From: Marinilabiliaceae bacterium | Lineage (GTDB): Bacteria; Bacteroidota; Bacteroidia; Bacteroidales; Marinilabiliaceae | DNA length: 36,996 nucleotides | Reading direction: 5' to 3' | NCBI GenBank assembly: GCA_027034005.1 | Contig: JALVJU010000265.1 | Coordinates: forward strand, 1-36,996 | In this document: positions 9,891-18,991 of the stretch, in pieces | Position numbering within the stretch: the first letter of the stretch is position 1 | Layout: every line of letters starts with the position of its first letter | Translations under genes and position numbers: made by a program | The notes under the pieces: generated by a model | What the model was told of the DNA's origin: nothing | Databases searched by the model: none | Seen by the model: only the letters and a program-made list of their open reading frames with translations

Positions 9891-10925
9891 ATGGAAGAGT
9901 TTATCAGAAAATATTCAGGCGACGAGGTATGTTCATTCATAATGGAGAATGGATACCTTGATTCTGCCAATACTCTTGTTGTGGCAACGGGGGAACCCAT
10001 GAACCTTATCACTACCGGAGGCCATAGTTACGATACTGTCCTAAACTTGAAAAGGGTAAACAAAATCAAAGATGTCAACACTTTTTTTCAAACAGCCAAT
10101 AAGATACTGAAGCTCGACGGTCGGTTTATCTGTTGCGTGGAAACAATGGGACAGCGCAAGAAACGGATACTGAAAAAATACTTTTTCCCGTTCAACCTGG
10201 TGTACTTTTTCTTCGATTACATATTCAAACGTGTTTTTCCCAAAACAAGATTTACCCGCTGGTTTTATCTCTGGGTTACTGATGACAGAAACAGGGTTAT
10301 GTCAAACCCGGAAATAATGGGACGGCTCTACTATAATGGGTTCAAGGAAGAGAAAAGGGAACTCATAGATGGTTATACATACTACGTTTACCGGAAATTC
10401 CGGGAGCCGTTGCAGAACGAGAATCCCTCTTACGGAACCATGCTGAGGATGAAACGCATAGGCAAAGGCGGAAAGACGATTACCGTTTACAAACTGCGCA
10501 CAATGGTGCCCTATTCCGAATACATACAGGATTACGTGTATGAACACAATAACTTGAAAGAAGGAGGTAAGTTCAAAGACGATTTCAGGATAACTCGTCT
10601 TGGCGGCATATTTCGGAAAACATGGCTTGATGAAGTGCCTATGGTATGGAACCTGATGAAAGGGGAGATAAAGCTAGTGGGGGTTCGCCCATTGAGCCCG
10701 CACTATCTGAGTCTTTACACTCCGGAAATACAGGAACTGAGGGCAACCGTAAAACCCGGACTGCTGCCGCCTTTTTATGCCGACATGCCAAAGACATTAG
10801 AAGAGATCATGGACTCCGAAAAGCGTTACATAGAGCAGTACAAAAAGCATCCTTTCAAAACGGACACAAGGTATTTTTTCAAAATCTTAAAAAACATTAT
10901 CTTTCACCGTAAGAGAAGTTCTTAA
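9891..10925 (+). CDS. Sugar transferase (PglC/WbaP-like phosphoglycosyl transferase catalytic domain) with methyltransferase-like N-terminal region
   Basis: 344 aa; C-terminal GKGGKTITVYKLRTM, RLGGIFRKTWLDEVPMVWNLMKGEIKLVGVRPLS, KPGLLPPF. N-terminal ~150 aa (LNLKRVNKIKDVNTFFQTANKILKLDGRFICCVET...) resembles a degenerate class I methyltransferase tail. Confidence 0.85.
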   Translation: MEEFIRKYSGDEVCSFIMENGYLDSANTLVVATGEPMNLITTGGHSYDTVLNLKRVNKIKDVNTFFQTANKILKLDGRFICCVETMGQRKKRILKKYFFPFNLVYFFFDYIFKRVFPKTRFTRWFYLWVTDDRNRVMSNPEIMGRLYYNGFKEEKRELIDGYTYYVYRKFREPLQNENPSYGTMLRMKRIGKGGKTITVYKLRTMVPYSEYIQDYVYEHNNLKEGGKFKDDFRITRLGGIFRKTWLDEVPMVWNLMKGEIKLVGVRPLSPHYLSLYTPEIQELRATVKPGLLPPFYADMPKTLEEIMDSEKRYIEQYKKHPFKTDTRYFFKILKNIIFHRKRSS

Positions 10926-10950
10926 CCCAAATCAAGACCTAAGTTCAACT

Positions 10951-12591
10951 ATGATAAAAACCGGTTATTTCATACTGATATCGCTTCTTCTTTTTGCATA
11001 CGTCAAGGCAGTTGCACAGGATGTTCCGTACCACATAGACAATGAGGCCGTTTACGATTTTATCGACGAGCTGGCCGACATTGGGGCCATTGATGTCAAT
11101 AGCGCTGTTAAACCGTATTCAAGGATGCAGATAGCAAACTGGCTGAAACAGGCAGAAAACAGTACAGGACTTACTAAACGGCAGAAAAAAGCGATAGGGT
11201 TTTATCTCAGGGATTTCAATAAAGAACTTCTTGTCGGCAAGAACTTCAAAAAGCGTTTTGACATTTTTTACTACAGCGACTCGGTCTTCAAATTCTCCCT
11301 GAACGGCATACTTGGGATAAAAGGATATGCGAACGGGAACTCATTAGACTACCACCGCTGGGGCGGAGGGGAGTTCTTTGCATACATTGGCAAGCATTTC
11401 GGATTTTACGCAAGCCTGCGCGACAATCATGAAAAATATCCCCTCGGGGGCAGGCAGTACCTTGTAAAGCACCGGGGCGCTATTTACAAAGGAGACAAAG
11501 AAGAGACCGACTACAGCGAGGCACGCGGCGGCATCACATTCTCATGGAAGTGGATAAACGCAGGCCTGGTTAAAGACCACTACACATACGGCAACGGCTA
11601 TTCCGAGGCCAACATTCTTTCTGCGCATACCCCGTCTTATGCCCAGATTTACCTAAAACTCAACCCTGCAAAATGGTTCGAGTTCAGCTACTCGCACGGA
11701 TGGCTTGTGAGCGAAGTGATGGACAGTTGCCGCTCTTATGAATACTACGACGGCACCCGGGTGGTTTACGCCAACAAGTTTATCGCCAGCAATATGTTCA
11801 CTTTCATCCCGTGGAAAAGATTACGCCTTTCGGTAGGTAACTCGATAGTTTACGGAGATGTGAATGCAAATCCTGTATTTTTCATCCCTTTCCTTTTTTA
11901 CAAAAGTGTGGACCACACATACAACTCGGGCAGCAACGATGTGGGGCACAATGCCCAGATGTATTTTGATGTGAGCAGCCGCCAGATAAAATACCTGCAC
12001 CTGTATGCAACTATTTTCATCGATGAGATATCAACAAGCAGGATGTTCGACGAAGACCAGCAGTCGAACTATGTAAGCTGTAAGTTTGGTGCCCGTCTCT
12101 CAGGGCTTGTGCCAAATGTAAGTTTTACGGCAGAGTACACCCGGTCGAACCCGATGGTGTATCAGCATATCATCCCTTCCACGACATACGAAAGCAACGG
12201 CTATGTGCTGGGGCATTATATGAAGGACAATGCCGATGAGATATTTCTTTCGGCACGTTACAAACCTATACGCGGCCTCGACATTCAGATGAATTTCACC
12301 AATGCAAGAAGAGGGAAGGACTACCAGAAACTAATTTCTGAAGGCGATCTTGACAACAACCCGGAGATCAACCCGGATGAGCCGCGCTGGGGACTGCCTT
12401 TTATGAACGAGGTAAGATATCATAAAAGACAGTGGCAGTTGAAGGCAAGTTATCAGATAATTAATGACGGATTCATTTTTGCAGAATACGAGAACAACAA
12501 TATTTCAGGCCCCGATAAATACATTTACACCCCTCCTTTTTATCTTGAAGGAGACAACATATTTTCCTTTGGAATAAATTTCGGGTTCTGA
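10951..12591 (+). CDS. Capsule assembly Wzi family outer-membrane protein
   Basis: 546 aa with signal peptide; N-terminal Y.FIDELADIGAIDVNSAVKPYSRMQIANWL, then an aromatic-rich beta-barrel, C-terminal Phe. Confidence 0.82.
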   Translation: MIKTGYFILISLLLFAYVKAVAQDVPYHIDNEAVYDFIDELADIGAIDVNSAVKPYSRMQIANWLKQAENSTGLTKRQKKAIGFYLRDFNKELLVGKNFKKRFDIFYYSDSVFKFSLNGILGIKGYANGNSLDYHRWGGGEFFAYIGKHFGFYASLRDNHEKYPLGGRQYLVKHRGAIYKGDKEETDYSEARGGITFSWKWINAGLVKDHYTYGNGYSEANILSAHTPSYAQIYLKLNPAKWFEFSYSHGWLVSEVMDSCRSYEYYDGTRVVYANKFIASNMFTFIPWKRLRLSVGNSIVYGDVNANPVFFIPFLFYKSVDHTYNSGSNDVGHNAQMYFDVSSRQIKYLHLYATIFIDEISTSRMFDEDQQSNYVSCKFGARLSGLVPNVSFTAEYTRSNPMVYQHIIPSTTYESNGYVLGHYMKDNADEIFLSARYKPIRGLDIQMNFTNARRGKDYQKLISEGDLDNNPEINPDEPRWGLPFMNEVRYHKRQWQLKASYQIINDGFIFAEYENNNISGPDKYIYTPPFYLEGDNIFSFGINFGF

Positions 12592-12633
12592 TTATTTCTT
12601 AAATTAGCATCTTTACAAAACAAACAAAAAGGA

Positions 12634-13761
12634 ATGGACAATATAAAAATGGTCGACCTGCAAACACAATATCACCGCCTAAAACCGGAGATAGATGCTG
12701 CCATGCAGGATGTTATAGAAAGTTCGGCATTCATAAACGGGCCGGCAGTAAAACAGTTTCAGGCCTCACTGGCAGAGTACCTGGGTGTCAGGCATGTCAT
12801 AACATGCGGTAATGGCACCGATGCCCTCCAGGCAGCCCTTGTTGCATTGGACCTGAAACCGGGCGATGAGGTCATAACAACAGCTTTCACTTTCATCGCT
12901 ACTGTGGAGGTCATAGGCCTGCTTGACCTGAAGCCTGTTCTTGTGGATGTAAACCCTGAAACATACACCATAGATACTGAGCAGGTTGAGGCTGTTATCA
13001 CATCACGGACAAAAGCCATCATTCCCGTACACCTTTTCGGTCAGGGAGCTGACATGAAAAAGATAAAAGACATTGCAGAGAGGAATAACCTCTACATTGT
13101 TGAAGATGCCGCCCAGTGTCTCGGTGCCGACTTTAAGACAGATGTCGATACTCAAAAACTCGGTACTATGGGTAACATTGGCTGCACATCGTTCTTCCCA
13201 TCTAAAAATCTCGGGTGTTTTGGCGATGGTGGGGCATGTATGACTAATGACGATACCCTGGCCGAGAAACTTCGTATGTTTGTCAATCACGGTACTAAGA
13301 TAAAATACTACCATGAGACCATAGGTGTGAATTCAAGGTTAGACACCCTGCAGGCGGCAATCCTGAATGTGAAGCTCCCGCATCTTGATGATTTCAACAA
13401 ACGAAGGCAGGAGGTGGCAGCATTCTACGACAATGCTTTTGAAAACATTGAAGAGATAAGTATTCCCGGCAGGAATCCTGATTCACAGCATGTATTCCAC
13501 CAGTATGTGATGAGAGTACAGAACGGCAAGCGTAATGCATTGAAGGATTGGCTGAAGAAAAGGGACATCCCTTCAATGGTTTACTATCCTGTGGCACTGC
13601 ACAAACAAAAAGCTTTCTCAAAATGGATGACACAGGATATCTCCCTGCCTGTTTCCGAACTGCTGACGGAAGAAGTCCTTGCCCTGCCCATACACACCGA
13701 GATGACACCAGGACAGCTTGAACACATTAAAAACGGTGTTTTGTCTTTCTTTAAAAAATAA
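12634..13761 (+). CDS. DegT/DnrJ/EryC1/StrS aminotransferase (WbpE/WlbC-like)
   Basis: 375 aa; VITCGNGTDALQAAL, EDAAQCLGADF and PLP-lysine motif SFFPSKNLGCFGDGGA. Confidence 0.93.
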   Translation: MDNIKMVDLQTQYHRLKPEIDAAMQDVIESSAFINGPAVKQFQASLAEYLGVRHVITCGNGTDALQAALVALDLKPGDEVITTAFTFIATVEVIGLLDLKPVLVDVNPETYTIDTEQVEAVITSRTKAIIPVHLFGQGADMKKIKDIAERNNLYIVEDAAQCLGADFKTDVDTQKLGTMGNIGCTSFFPSKNLGCFGDGGACMTNDDTLAEKLRMFVNHGTKIKYYHETIGVNSRLDTLQAAILNVKLPHLDDFNKRRQEVAAFYDNAFENIEEISIPGRNPDSQHVFHQYVMRVQNGKRNALKDWLKKRDIPSMVYYPVALHKQKAFSKWMTQDISLPVSELLTEEVLALPIHTEMTPGQLEHIKNGVLSFFKK

Positions 13762-13916
13762 AAAACTCGTTAAGCGTTTGTGTACATCATTGATAGTTTA
13801 TGTGTTAAGTCACAAAGAGCTGTAAGTTGTTGAAAAAATTATATTCGTGCACCCGCCTGACCGCTTTAGCCGGGCTGGTTCGTGGCTAAAAAGTTAACGA
13901 AATATTAAAATAAAAA

Positions 13917-14510
13917 ATGGAACATAAAACAAATACGGAATATTTTGTACACGAAACAGCCGTTATCGATGAGGGCTGCAAGATAGGAGAGGGTACCAAG
14001 ATATGGCATTTCAGCCACATCATGACCGGATGTGTGATAGGAGAGAATTGCAATATCGGACAAAACGTGGTGGTATCACCCGAGGTTGTCCTTGGAAAAA
14101 ACGTGAAGGTACAGAACAATGTATCTATCTACACCGGAGTAACCTGCGACGATGATGTTTTTCTCGGGCCGTCAATGGTCTTTACCAATGTGATAAACCC
14201 GAGAAGCGCAGTCAACCGTAAAAATCAGTATGCGAAAACGCACGTAGGGAAAGGCGCAACCATCGGGGCCAATGCGACCATAGTTTGCGGGCACGACATT
14301 GGCGAGTATGCCTTTATCGGTGCCGGGGCCGTGGTAACAAAAACAGTAAAACCTTATGCCCTTGTCGTGGGCAATCCTTCAAGGCAGCTTGGCTGGATGA
14401 GCGAATACGGTCACCGGCTTGAGTTTGATGATAATGGAATAGCCGTTTGCCCGGAAAGCAAAGAACGGTACAAACTGGAAAATGACCGCGTAACAAAGCT
14501 AAAAGACTGA
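13917..14510 (+). CDS. Hexapeptide-repeat N-acetyltransferase (WbpD/WlbB-like)
   Basis: 197 aa; hexapeptide repeats (IGEGTKIWHFSHIMTGCVIGENCNIGQNV), VFTNVINPRSAVNRKNQYAKTHVGKGATIGANATIVCGHDIG. Confidence 0.92.
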   Translation: MEHKTNTEYFVHETAVIDEGCKIGEGTKIWHFSHIMTGCVIGENCNIGQNVVVSPEVVLGKNVKVQNNVSIYTGVTCDDDVFLGPSMVFTNVINPRSAVNRKNQYAKTHVGKGATIGANATIVCGHDIGEYAFIGAGAVVTKTVKPYALVVGNPSRQLGWMSEYGHRLEFDDNGIAVCPESKERYKLENDRVTKLKD

Positions 14511-14635
14511 TACTTCACAACATATTCCTATCTCTTTCGTATAACATTCATGGCTGTTTGTCAAATACCTGAATAGCAACAGTTATACAAAAGCGAAAAT
14601 AACCTATTTTCGTAATCTGTCTGAAAAATCATTTA

Positions 14636-15667
14636 ATGAGCAAAGAGGGAAAAATAACGTTTGCAGTAGTCGGTATGGGGCACATAGGCAAAAGACATGC
14701 CGAGATGATCCGTCAAAACAATGAGGCCGAACTGACTGCTGTGGCTGACATACTTTCCCCTTCAGAACTTGGCATTGATGATATTAAAGAAAACTTTTAT
14801 GGTTCCCTTTCCGATCTGCTTGACGATAATAACGATATAGACGTAGTGAACATCTGCACGCCTAACGGCCTTCATGCAGAGCATGCAATGGAAGCCCTTG
14901 GTGCAAACAAGCATGTTGTGATAGAAAAACCCATTGCCCTTACTACTACAGATGTTCAGAGAATTATATCAATAGCACAGCAGGCATCTAAACATGTGTT
15001 TACGGTAATGCAGAACCGTTACTCGCCTCCGTCGGTATGGCTGAAAGAGATGATAGATAACCATCGTATTGGCGATATTTACATGGTGCAGCTTAACTGT
15101 TTCTGGAACCGTGATGACCGTTACTACAGCAAGGGCAACTGGCATGGCGACCGGCATCTTGACGGAGGAACGTTGTTTACTCAATTCTCGCATTTCATCG
15201 ACATAATGTACTGGCTTTTCGGGGATATTGAGGATATCAGCAGCAGTTTCAGCAACTTTTCACATAGCAGTACTATCGACTTTGAGGACTCAGGCGTTGT
15301 CACTTTCCGGTTCGTGAAAGGCGGCATGGGAAACATTAATTACAGCACTTCGGTGTGGGACAAGAACCTTGAAAGCAGCATTACCATAATCGGGGAGAAA
15401 GGTACGGTTAAAGTTGCCGGTCAGTACATGAACAAAGTGGAGTATTGTCATGTTGAAAATTACGAGATGCCCGACCTGCAAAAGGTTAATCCCCCTAACA
15501 ACTACGGCTCGTATAAAGGGTCTGCGGCCAACCACCACTATGTGATAGAGAATGTGATAGACACCCTAAAAGGAAGATCAACAATGACCACTACGGCCGA
15601 GGAAGGGCTGAAAGTGATAGATATAATTGAAAGAATTTACAGAAATAAACCAACCAATTTAAAATAA
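14636..15667 (+). CDS. Gfo/Idh/MocA family oxidoreductase (WbpB/WlbA-like)
   Basis: 343 aa; Rossmann GMGHIGKRHAEMI, EKPIALTT, GGTLFTQFSHFIDIMYWLFGD. Confidence 0.92.
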   Translation: MSKEGKITFAVVGMGHIGKRHAEMIRQNNEAELTAVADILSPSELGIDDIKENFYGSLSDLLDDNNDIDVVNICTPNGLHAEHAMEALGANKHVVIEKPIALTTTDVQRIISIAQQASKHVFTVMQNRYSPPSVWLKEMIDNHRIGDIYMVQLNCFWNRDDRYYSKGNWHGDRHLDGGTLFTQFSHFIDIMYWLFGDIEDISSSFSNFSHSSTIDFEDSGVVTFRFVKGGMGNINYSTSVWDKNLESSITIIGEKGTVKVAGQYMNKVEYCHVENYEMPDLQKVNPPNNYGSYKGSAANHHYVIENVIDTLKGRSTMTTTAEEGLKVIDIIERIYRNKPTNLK

Positions 15668-15673
15668 CCAAAA

Positions 15674-16963
15674 ATGATAGAGAAGCTTTTATCAAAAGAG
15701 ACAAAACTTTCCGTTATCGGATTAGGATATGTGGGACTGCCCATTGCACTTGAGTTTGCACGAAAGATGCAGGTTGTAGGTTTTGACATTAAGCCCGAAC
15801 GTGTTGACCTGATGAAAAAAAGTATTGACCCCAGTAACGAACTGGAGAAAGAGGATTTTGAAGGCTGCGATATTCAGTTCACCTATAATCCGGAAGACCT
15901 GAAAGAGGCAACATTTCATGTAGTTGCCGTGCCAACCCCCATCAACAAACACAACCTGCCTGACCTTAGGCCGCTTCTGTCGGCTACGGCAACTGTGGGC
16001 AAAGCACTGAAAAAGGGCGATTATGTTGTTTTTGAATCAACTGTTTACCCGGGATGTACCGAAGAGGACTGCGTTCCGGTACTGGAAAAGGAATCAGGGC
16101 TGAGATTCAACGAAGACTTTAAGGTGGGTTACTCTCCTGAGCGTATCAACCCGGGAGACAAAGAGCACACTCTGACAAAAATATTAAAGATAGTTTCCGG
16201 GAGTGATGATGAAGCGCTTGAGACCGTAGCAGGTGTTTACGAGTCTATCATCAAAGCAGGTATCCATAAGGCCAGCTCCATTAAAGTGGCAGAGGCGGCA
16301 AAGATCATCGAGAACACTCAGCGTGACGTGAACATCGCTTTGATGAACGAACTGTCTCTCATCTTCAACCGCCTTGGCATTAACACTTTTGAAGTGCTTC
16401 GGGCAGCGGGTACAAAATGGAACTTCCTTCGCTTCTTTCCCGGACTGGTAGGCGGCCACTGTATCGGTGTTGATCCGTACTACCTGACCTACAAGGCAAA
16501 CGAGCTGGGCTATCACTCAAAGATAATCACCGGCGGCCGTTTCATCAATGACTCGATGGGTGGTTACGTAGCCAAAACAACAGTGAAAAAGATGATAGCC
16601 AACGGCAACAAGGTGAACGGCGCCAAAGTGTTGATAATGGGAGCCACATTCAAAGAGAACGTGAGCGACATCAGGAATTCCAAGGTGGCTGATGTGTACA
16701 ATGAACTTAAATCGTTCAGTGTAGATGTTGATGTACATGACCCGCATGCTTCATCGGAGGAACTTATGGAAGAGTACGGCTACGGCCTGATTGATGAGAT
16801 AAAAGGCAAGTACAATGCTGTGATAGTAGCAGTTAATCACCGCGAATACCTTGACCTTGATGAGGAGTATTTCAAGAGCATACTTGTACCTGATGGCATT
16901 TTTGTTGATGTGAAAGGAATCTATCGCGACAAGATAAAAAACCTCACATACTGGAGCTTGTAA
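15674..16963 (+). CDS. Nucleotide sugar dehydrogenase (UDP-HexNAc 6-dehydrogenase, WbpA/WbpO/TviB class)
   Basis: 429 aa; VIGLGYVGLPIALEFA, VAVPTPI, SPERINPGDK, catalytic PGLVGGHCIGVDPYYLTYKA. Confidence 0.94.
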   Translation: MIEKLLSKETKLSVIGLGYVGLPIALEFARKMQVVGFDIKPERVDLMKKSIDPSNELEKEDFEGCDIQFTYNPEDLKEATFHVVAVPTPINKHNLPDLRPLLSATATVGKALKKGDYVVFESTVYPGCTEEDCVPVLEKESGLRFNEDFKVGYSPERINPGDKEHTLTKILKIVSGSDDEALETVAGVYESIIKAGIHKASSIKVAEAAKIIENTQRDVNIALMNELSLIFNRLGINTFEVLRAAGTKWNFLRFFPGLVGGHCIGVDPYYLTYKANELGYHSKIITGGRFINDSMGGYVAKTTVKKMIANGNKVNGAKVLIMGATFKENVSDIRNSKVADVYNELKSFSVDVDVHDPHASSEELMEEYGYGLIDEIKGKYNAVIVAVNHREYLDLDEEYFKSILVPDGIFVDVKGIYRDKIKNLTYWSL

Positions 16964-16983
16964 AGAGAGGTAAACAAAAGATA

Positions 16984-17020
16984 AAACCCGGCTCTATATT
17001 TTTAGGCCGGGTTTGTTTTT
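16984..17020 (+). terminator. Rho-independent terminator after the nucleotide-sugar dehydrogenase
   Basis: Perfect 9 bp stem AAACCCGGC ... GCCGGGTTT followed by GTTTTT. Confidence 0.85.
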
Positions 17021-17117
17021 CTTATCTGTTCCGGTAAATTTAATATTTACTCAAGTTTCGCATTTTATTTAAAAGTTTATAACTATTTGGAACACATTAT
17101 TATGAATGCATATTAAT

Positions 17118-17207
17118 CCCTTTGTGGTTCTTTGAGGTTTCTTCGTGTTTTTTTGTGAAATAGCTGTTACACAGAGTTTCACAAAGAATACACAAAGTAT
17201 CACGGAG
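17118..17207. repeat. Intergenic imperfect inverted repeat built from ~10 bp 'CACAAAG/CACGGAG' units
   Basis: Left arm reads on the minus strand TTTCACAAAAAAACACGAAGAAACCTCAAAGAACCACAAAGG; right arm on the plus strand CACAGAGTTTCACAAAGAATACACAAAGTATCACGGAG. Confidence 0.65.
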
Positions 17208-17322
17208 ATGGAATTGATTTTAAATGGAAGTTTCAAAACTCTGATATTGAACAAAATATGGAAAATGCAGTTTGTTTTTCTAATTCATTATCAATCAATT
17301 AAAAGAATGTGCGAAACTTTAG

Positions 17323-18054
17323 TTATTTAAAAGCACTTAAGCTCCATTTTATAAGGGAGTAAATGATGTAAGTCAGTATTGTGGCAGCAATGCCACCTAC
17401 CCCAAGCCAAAAGGTATACACAACTGTGAGGGCAAGCAGTATAAAGCGCTCAATATTTTCTTTAACATTAAGATTCTTGATCTTTAACGAGAACATAGGC
17501 ACTTCACTTACCAGCATAATACTGAAAAAGATCACCATCCCGGTTAACACATAAGGTGTAAGCCAGTTAAACATTTCCGGATATTTCATAACCATATAGG
17601 CAAAAGAGGCGGTAAAAATACCGGTGGCAGTTGTGGTAAGCCCGAGGAAATTTTCAGTTTGACGCGTATCAACATTGAACTTGGCAAGTCTGAGCCCTGA
17701 AAAAACAACAAGGATGAGTGGTACAATGACGAAAATTTGTTGTGATGTCTGCAACGATGGAAAAGGAGTGTTGATATCACCCGTAATGAGGCATTTTACC
17801 AATGTGGAATATATGGCTGCCGGGGCCATGCCAAAGCTGACCAGATCGGCAAGGGAGTCCAACTCTTTACCCATGTCGCTGTATGCCTTTAATCCTCTTG
17901 CGGCAAAACCATCAGAAAAATCAAAGACCGCACCGATAAAGATCAGCCAGACACTCCATGTTATCTGTCCGTTCAATGCGAAGAAGACCGCAAGGGACCC
18001 GCATGCTAAATTTATACTGGTTAGGGTGTTGGGAATGTGCTTTTTTATTGACAT
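17323..18054 (-). CDS. pssA: CDP-diacylglycerol--serine O-phosphatidyltransferase
   Basis: 243 aa multi-TM; CDP-alcohol phosphotransferase motif FDFSDGFAARGLKAYSDMGKELDSLADLVSFGMAPA. Confidence 0.93.
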   Translation of the reverse strand: MSIKKHIPNTLTSINLACGSLAVFFALNGQITWSVWLIFIGAVFDFSDGFAARGLKAYSDMGKELDSLADLVSFGMAPAAIYSTLVKCLITGDINTPFPSLQTSQQIFVIVPLILVVFSGLRLAKFNVDTRQTENFLGLTTTATGIFTASFAYMVMKYPEMFNWLTPYVLTGMVIFFSIMLVSEVPMFSLKIKNLNVKENIERFILLALTVVYTFWLGVGGIAATILTYIIYSLIKWSLSAFK

Positions 18055-18109
18055 GATAACTTAATTTGTCACTAAAATAATGCAAAGCAGGGCCGTTTCA
18101 AAATATTAT

Positions 18110-18715
18110 TCAGTTGTATTTGTGCAATGCTTGTAAAATGTCTTTTACCGATGAACGGTTGTGGTAGTCGGGATCAAATTGACGCCAGATGATTTTACCC
18201 TCCCGACTGATTATGTAAGTGGCAGGTATTGGCAATTGTTGCGACCTGTCGGAGTGGGTTGACTTCAACCCCGCACTAAGAAAAACATTGTAGATAAGTT
18301 TTTCTGTTGCACCGGGCATAAAATTCACATCGTAGGCAGTGGCTATTCTGTATTCCTCATCATAAAGGAGGGTAAATTCTGCACCGGTCTTTTCTGCCAT
18401 TTTGTTGAGATATTCCGGTTTTTCGGGAGAGACGGCAACGACCTTTGCCCCTGTCTTTTCTATTTGTTTAAGACTGTCCTGCAGGGAGCCCAAATGCTTG
18501 TTGCACACCGGGCACCAGTATCCGCGGTAAAATATCAGAACAACGGGCCCTTTTTTCAGAGCTTCTTTCAGGCTGAAAACATCATTGCCGGCATTGGCAG
18601 CGTCAAACATCGGGGCGGATGTTCCAACCTTTAAGCCATTTGCTTCTTTAATGTTCTGTCCCCGTAGTATGTTTGCTGAAAACATGGTTATCGTGATAAG
18701 TATGAGAATTTTCAT
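18110..18715 (-). CDS. Peroxiredoxin-like AhpC/TSA family protein
   Basis: 201 aa with signal peptide; VVLIFYRGYWCPVCNKHLGSLQDSL redox-active motif. Confidence 0.88.
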   Translation of the reverse strand: MKILILITITMFSANILRGQNIKEANGLKVGTSAPMFDAANAGNDVFSLKEALKKGPVVLIFYRGYWCPVCNKHLGSLQDSLKQIEKTGAKVVAVSPEKPEYLNKMAEKTGAEFTLLYDEEYRIATAYDVNFMPGATEKLIYNVFLSAGLKSTHSDRSQQLPIPATYIISREGKIIWRQFDPDYHNRSSVKDILQALHKYN

Positions 18716-18804
18716 TTTCCATTTTTTATGGTTCGTACTTTGTTAGTCGTAAAACATGAGAAATACTTACATAATATGAGTTTTTTATTTTATTCCGGCT
18801 TTTG

Positions 18805-18836
18805 TTTGGAAATTATAATTATCTGACATATTTTTG
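18805..18836 (+). promoter_or_regulatory. Bacteroidetes-type promoter of the his operon
   Basis: -33 TTTG (18805..18808), 20 bp spacer, -7 TATTTTTG (18829..18836, TAnnTTTG consensus), about 20 bp before the leader ATG. Confidence 0.6.
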
Positions 18837-18855
18837 CTTTCGAATTACAAGAAGC

Positions 18856-18909
18856 ATGACAGTAGAAAGACATCATACTCACCATCATCATTTCCTGCTT
18901 TTGCGGTAG
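18856..18909 (+). CDS. Histidine-rich his operon leader peptide MTVERHHTHHHHFLLLR*
   Basis: 17-codon ORF with 6 His codons (HHTHHHH) immediately upstream of a terminator-like hairpin and hisG; below the size cutoff of the ORF track. Confidence 0.85.
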   Translation: MTVERHHTHHHHFLLLR

Positions 18910-18942
18910 GCCGGTGAAGTATTGTCTTAAAATGATATTTTT

Positions 18943-18973
18943 AAAGAGGCTTGCCGGATGGTGAGCCTTTTTT
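18943..18973 (+). terminator. Attenuator terminator between his leader peptide and hisG
   Basis: Stem AAAGAGGCT ... AGCCTTTTT (one G-U) running into a T tract; positioned after the His leader and before hisG at 18992. Confidence 0.72.
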
Positions 18974-18991
18974 ATTTAAAAAAGAAAAAAG

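Noticed and set aside
17118-17207. Possible CRISPR-like array because of regularly spaced CACAAAG words
   Set aside because: The unit is only ~10 bp with no spacers, arms are inverted, and no cas genes are in the window.
18871-18891. CATCATACTCACCATCATCAT resembling a poly-His tag (vector contamination)
   Set aside because: It lies in a short ORF in front of hisG with a promoter and terminator; the context fits a his leader peptide far better than a cloning tag.
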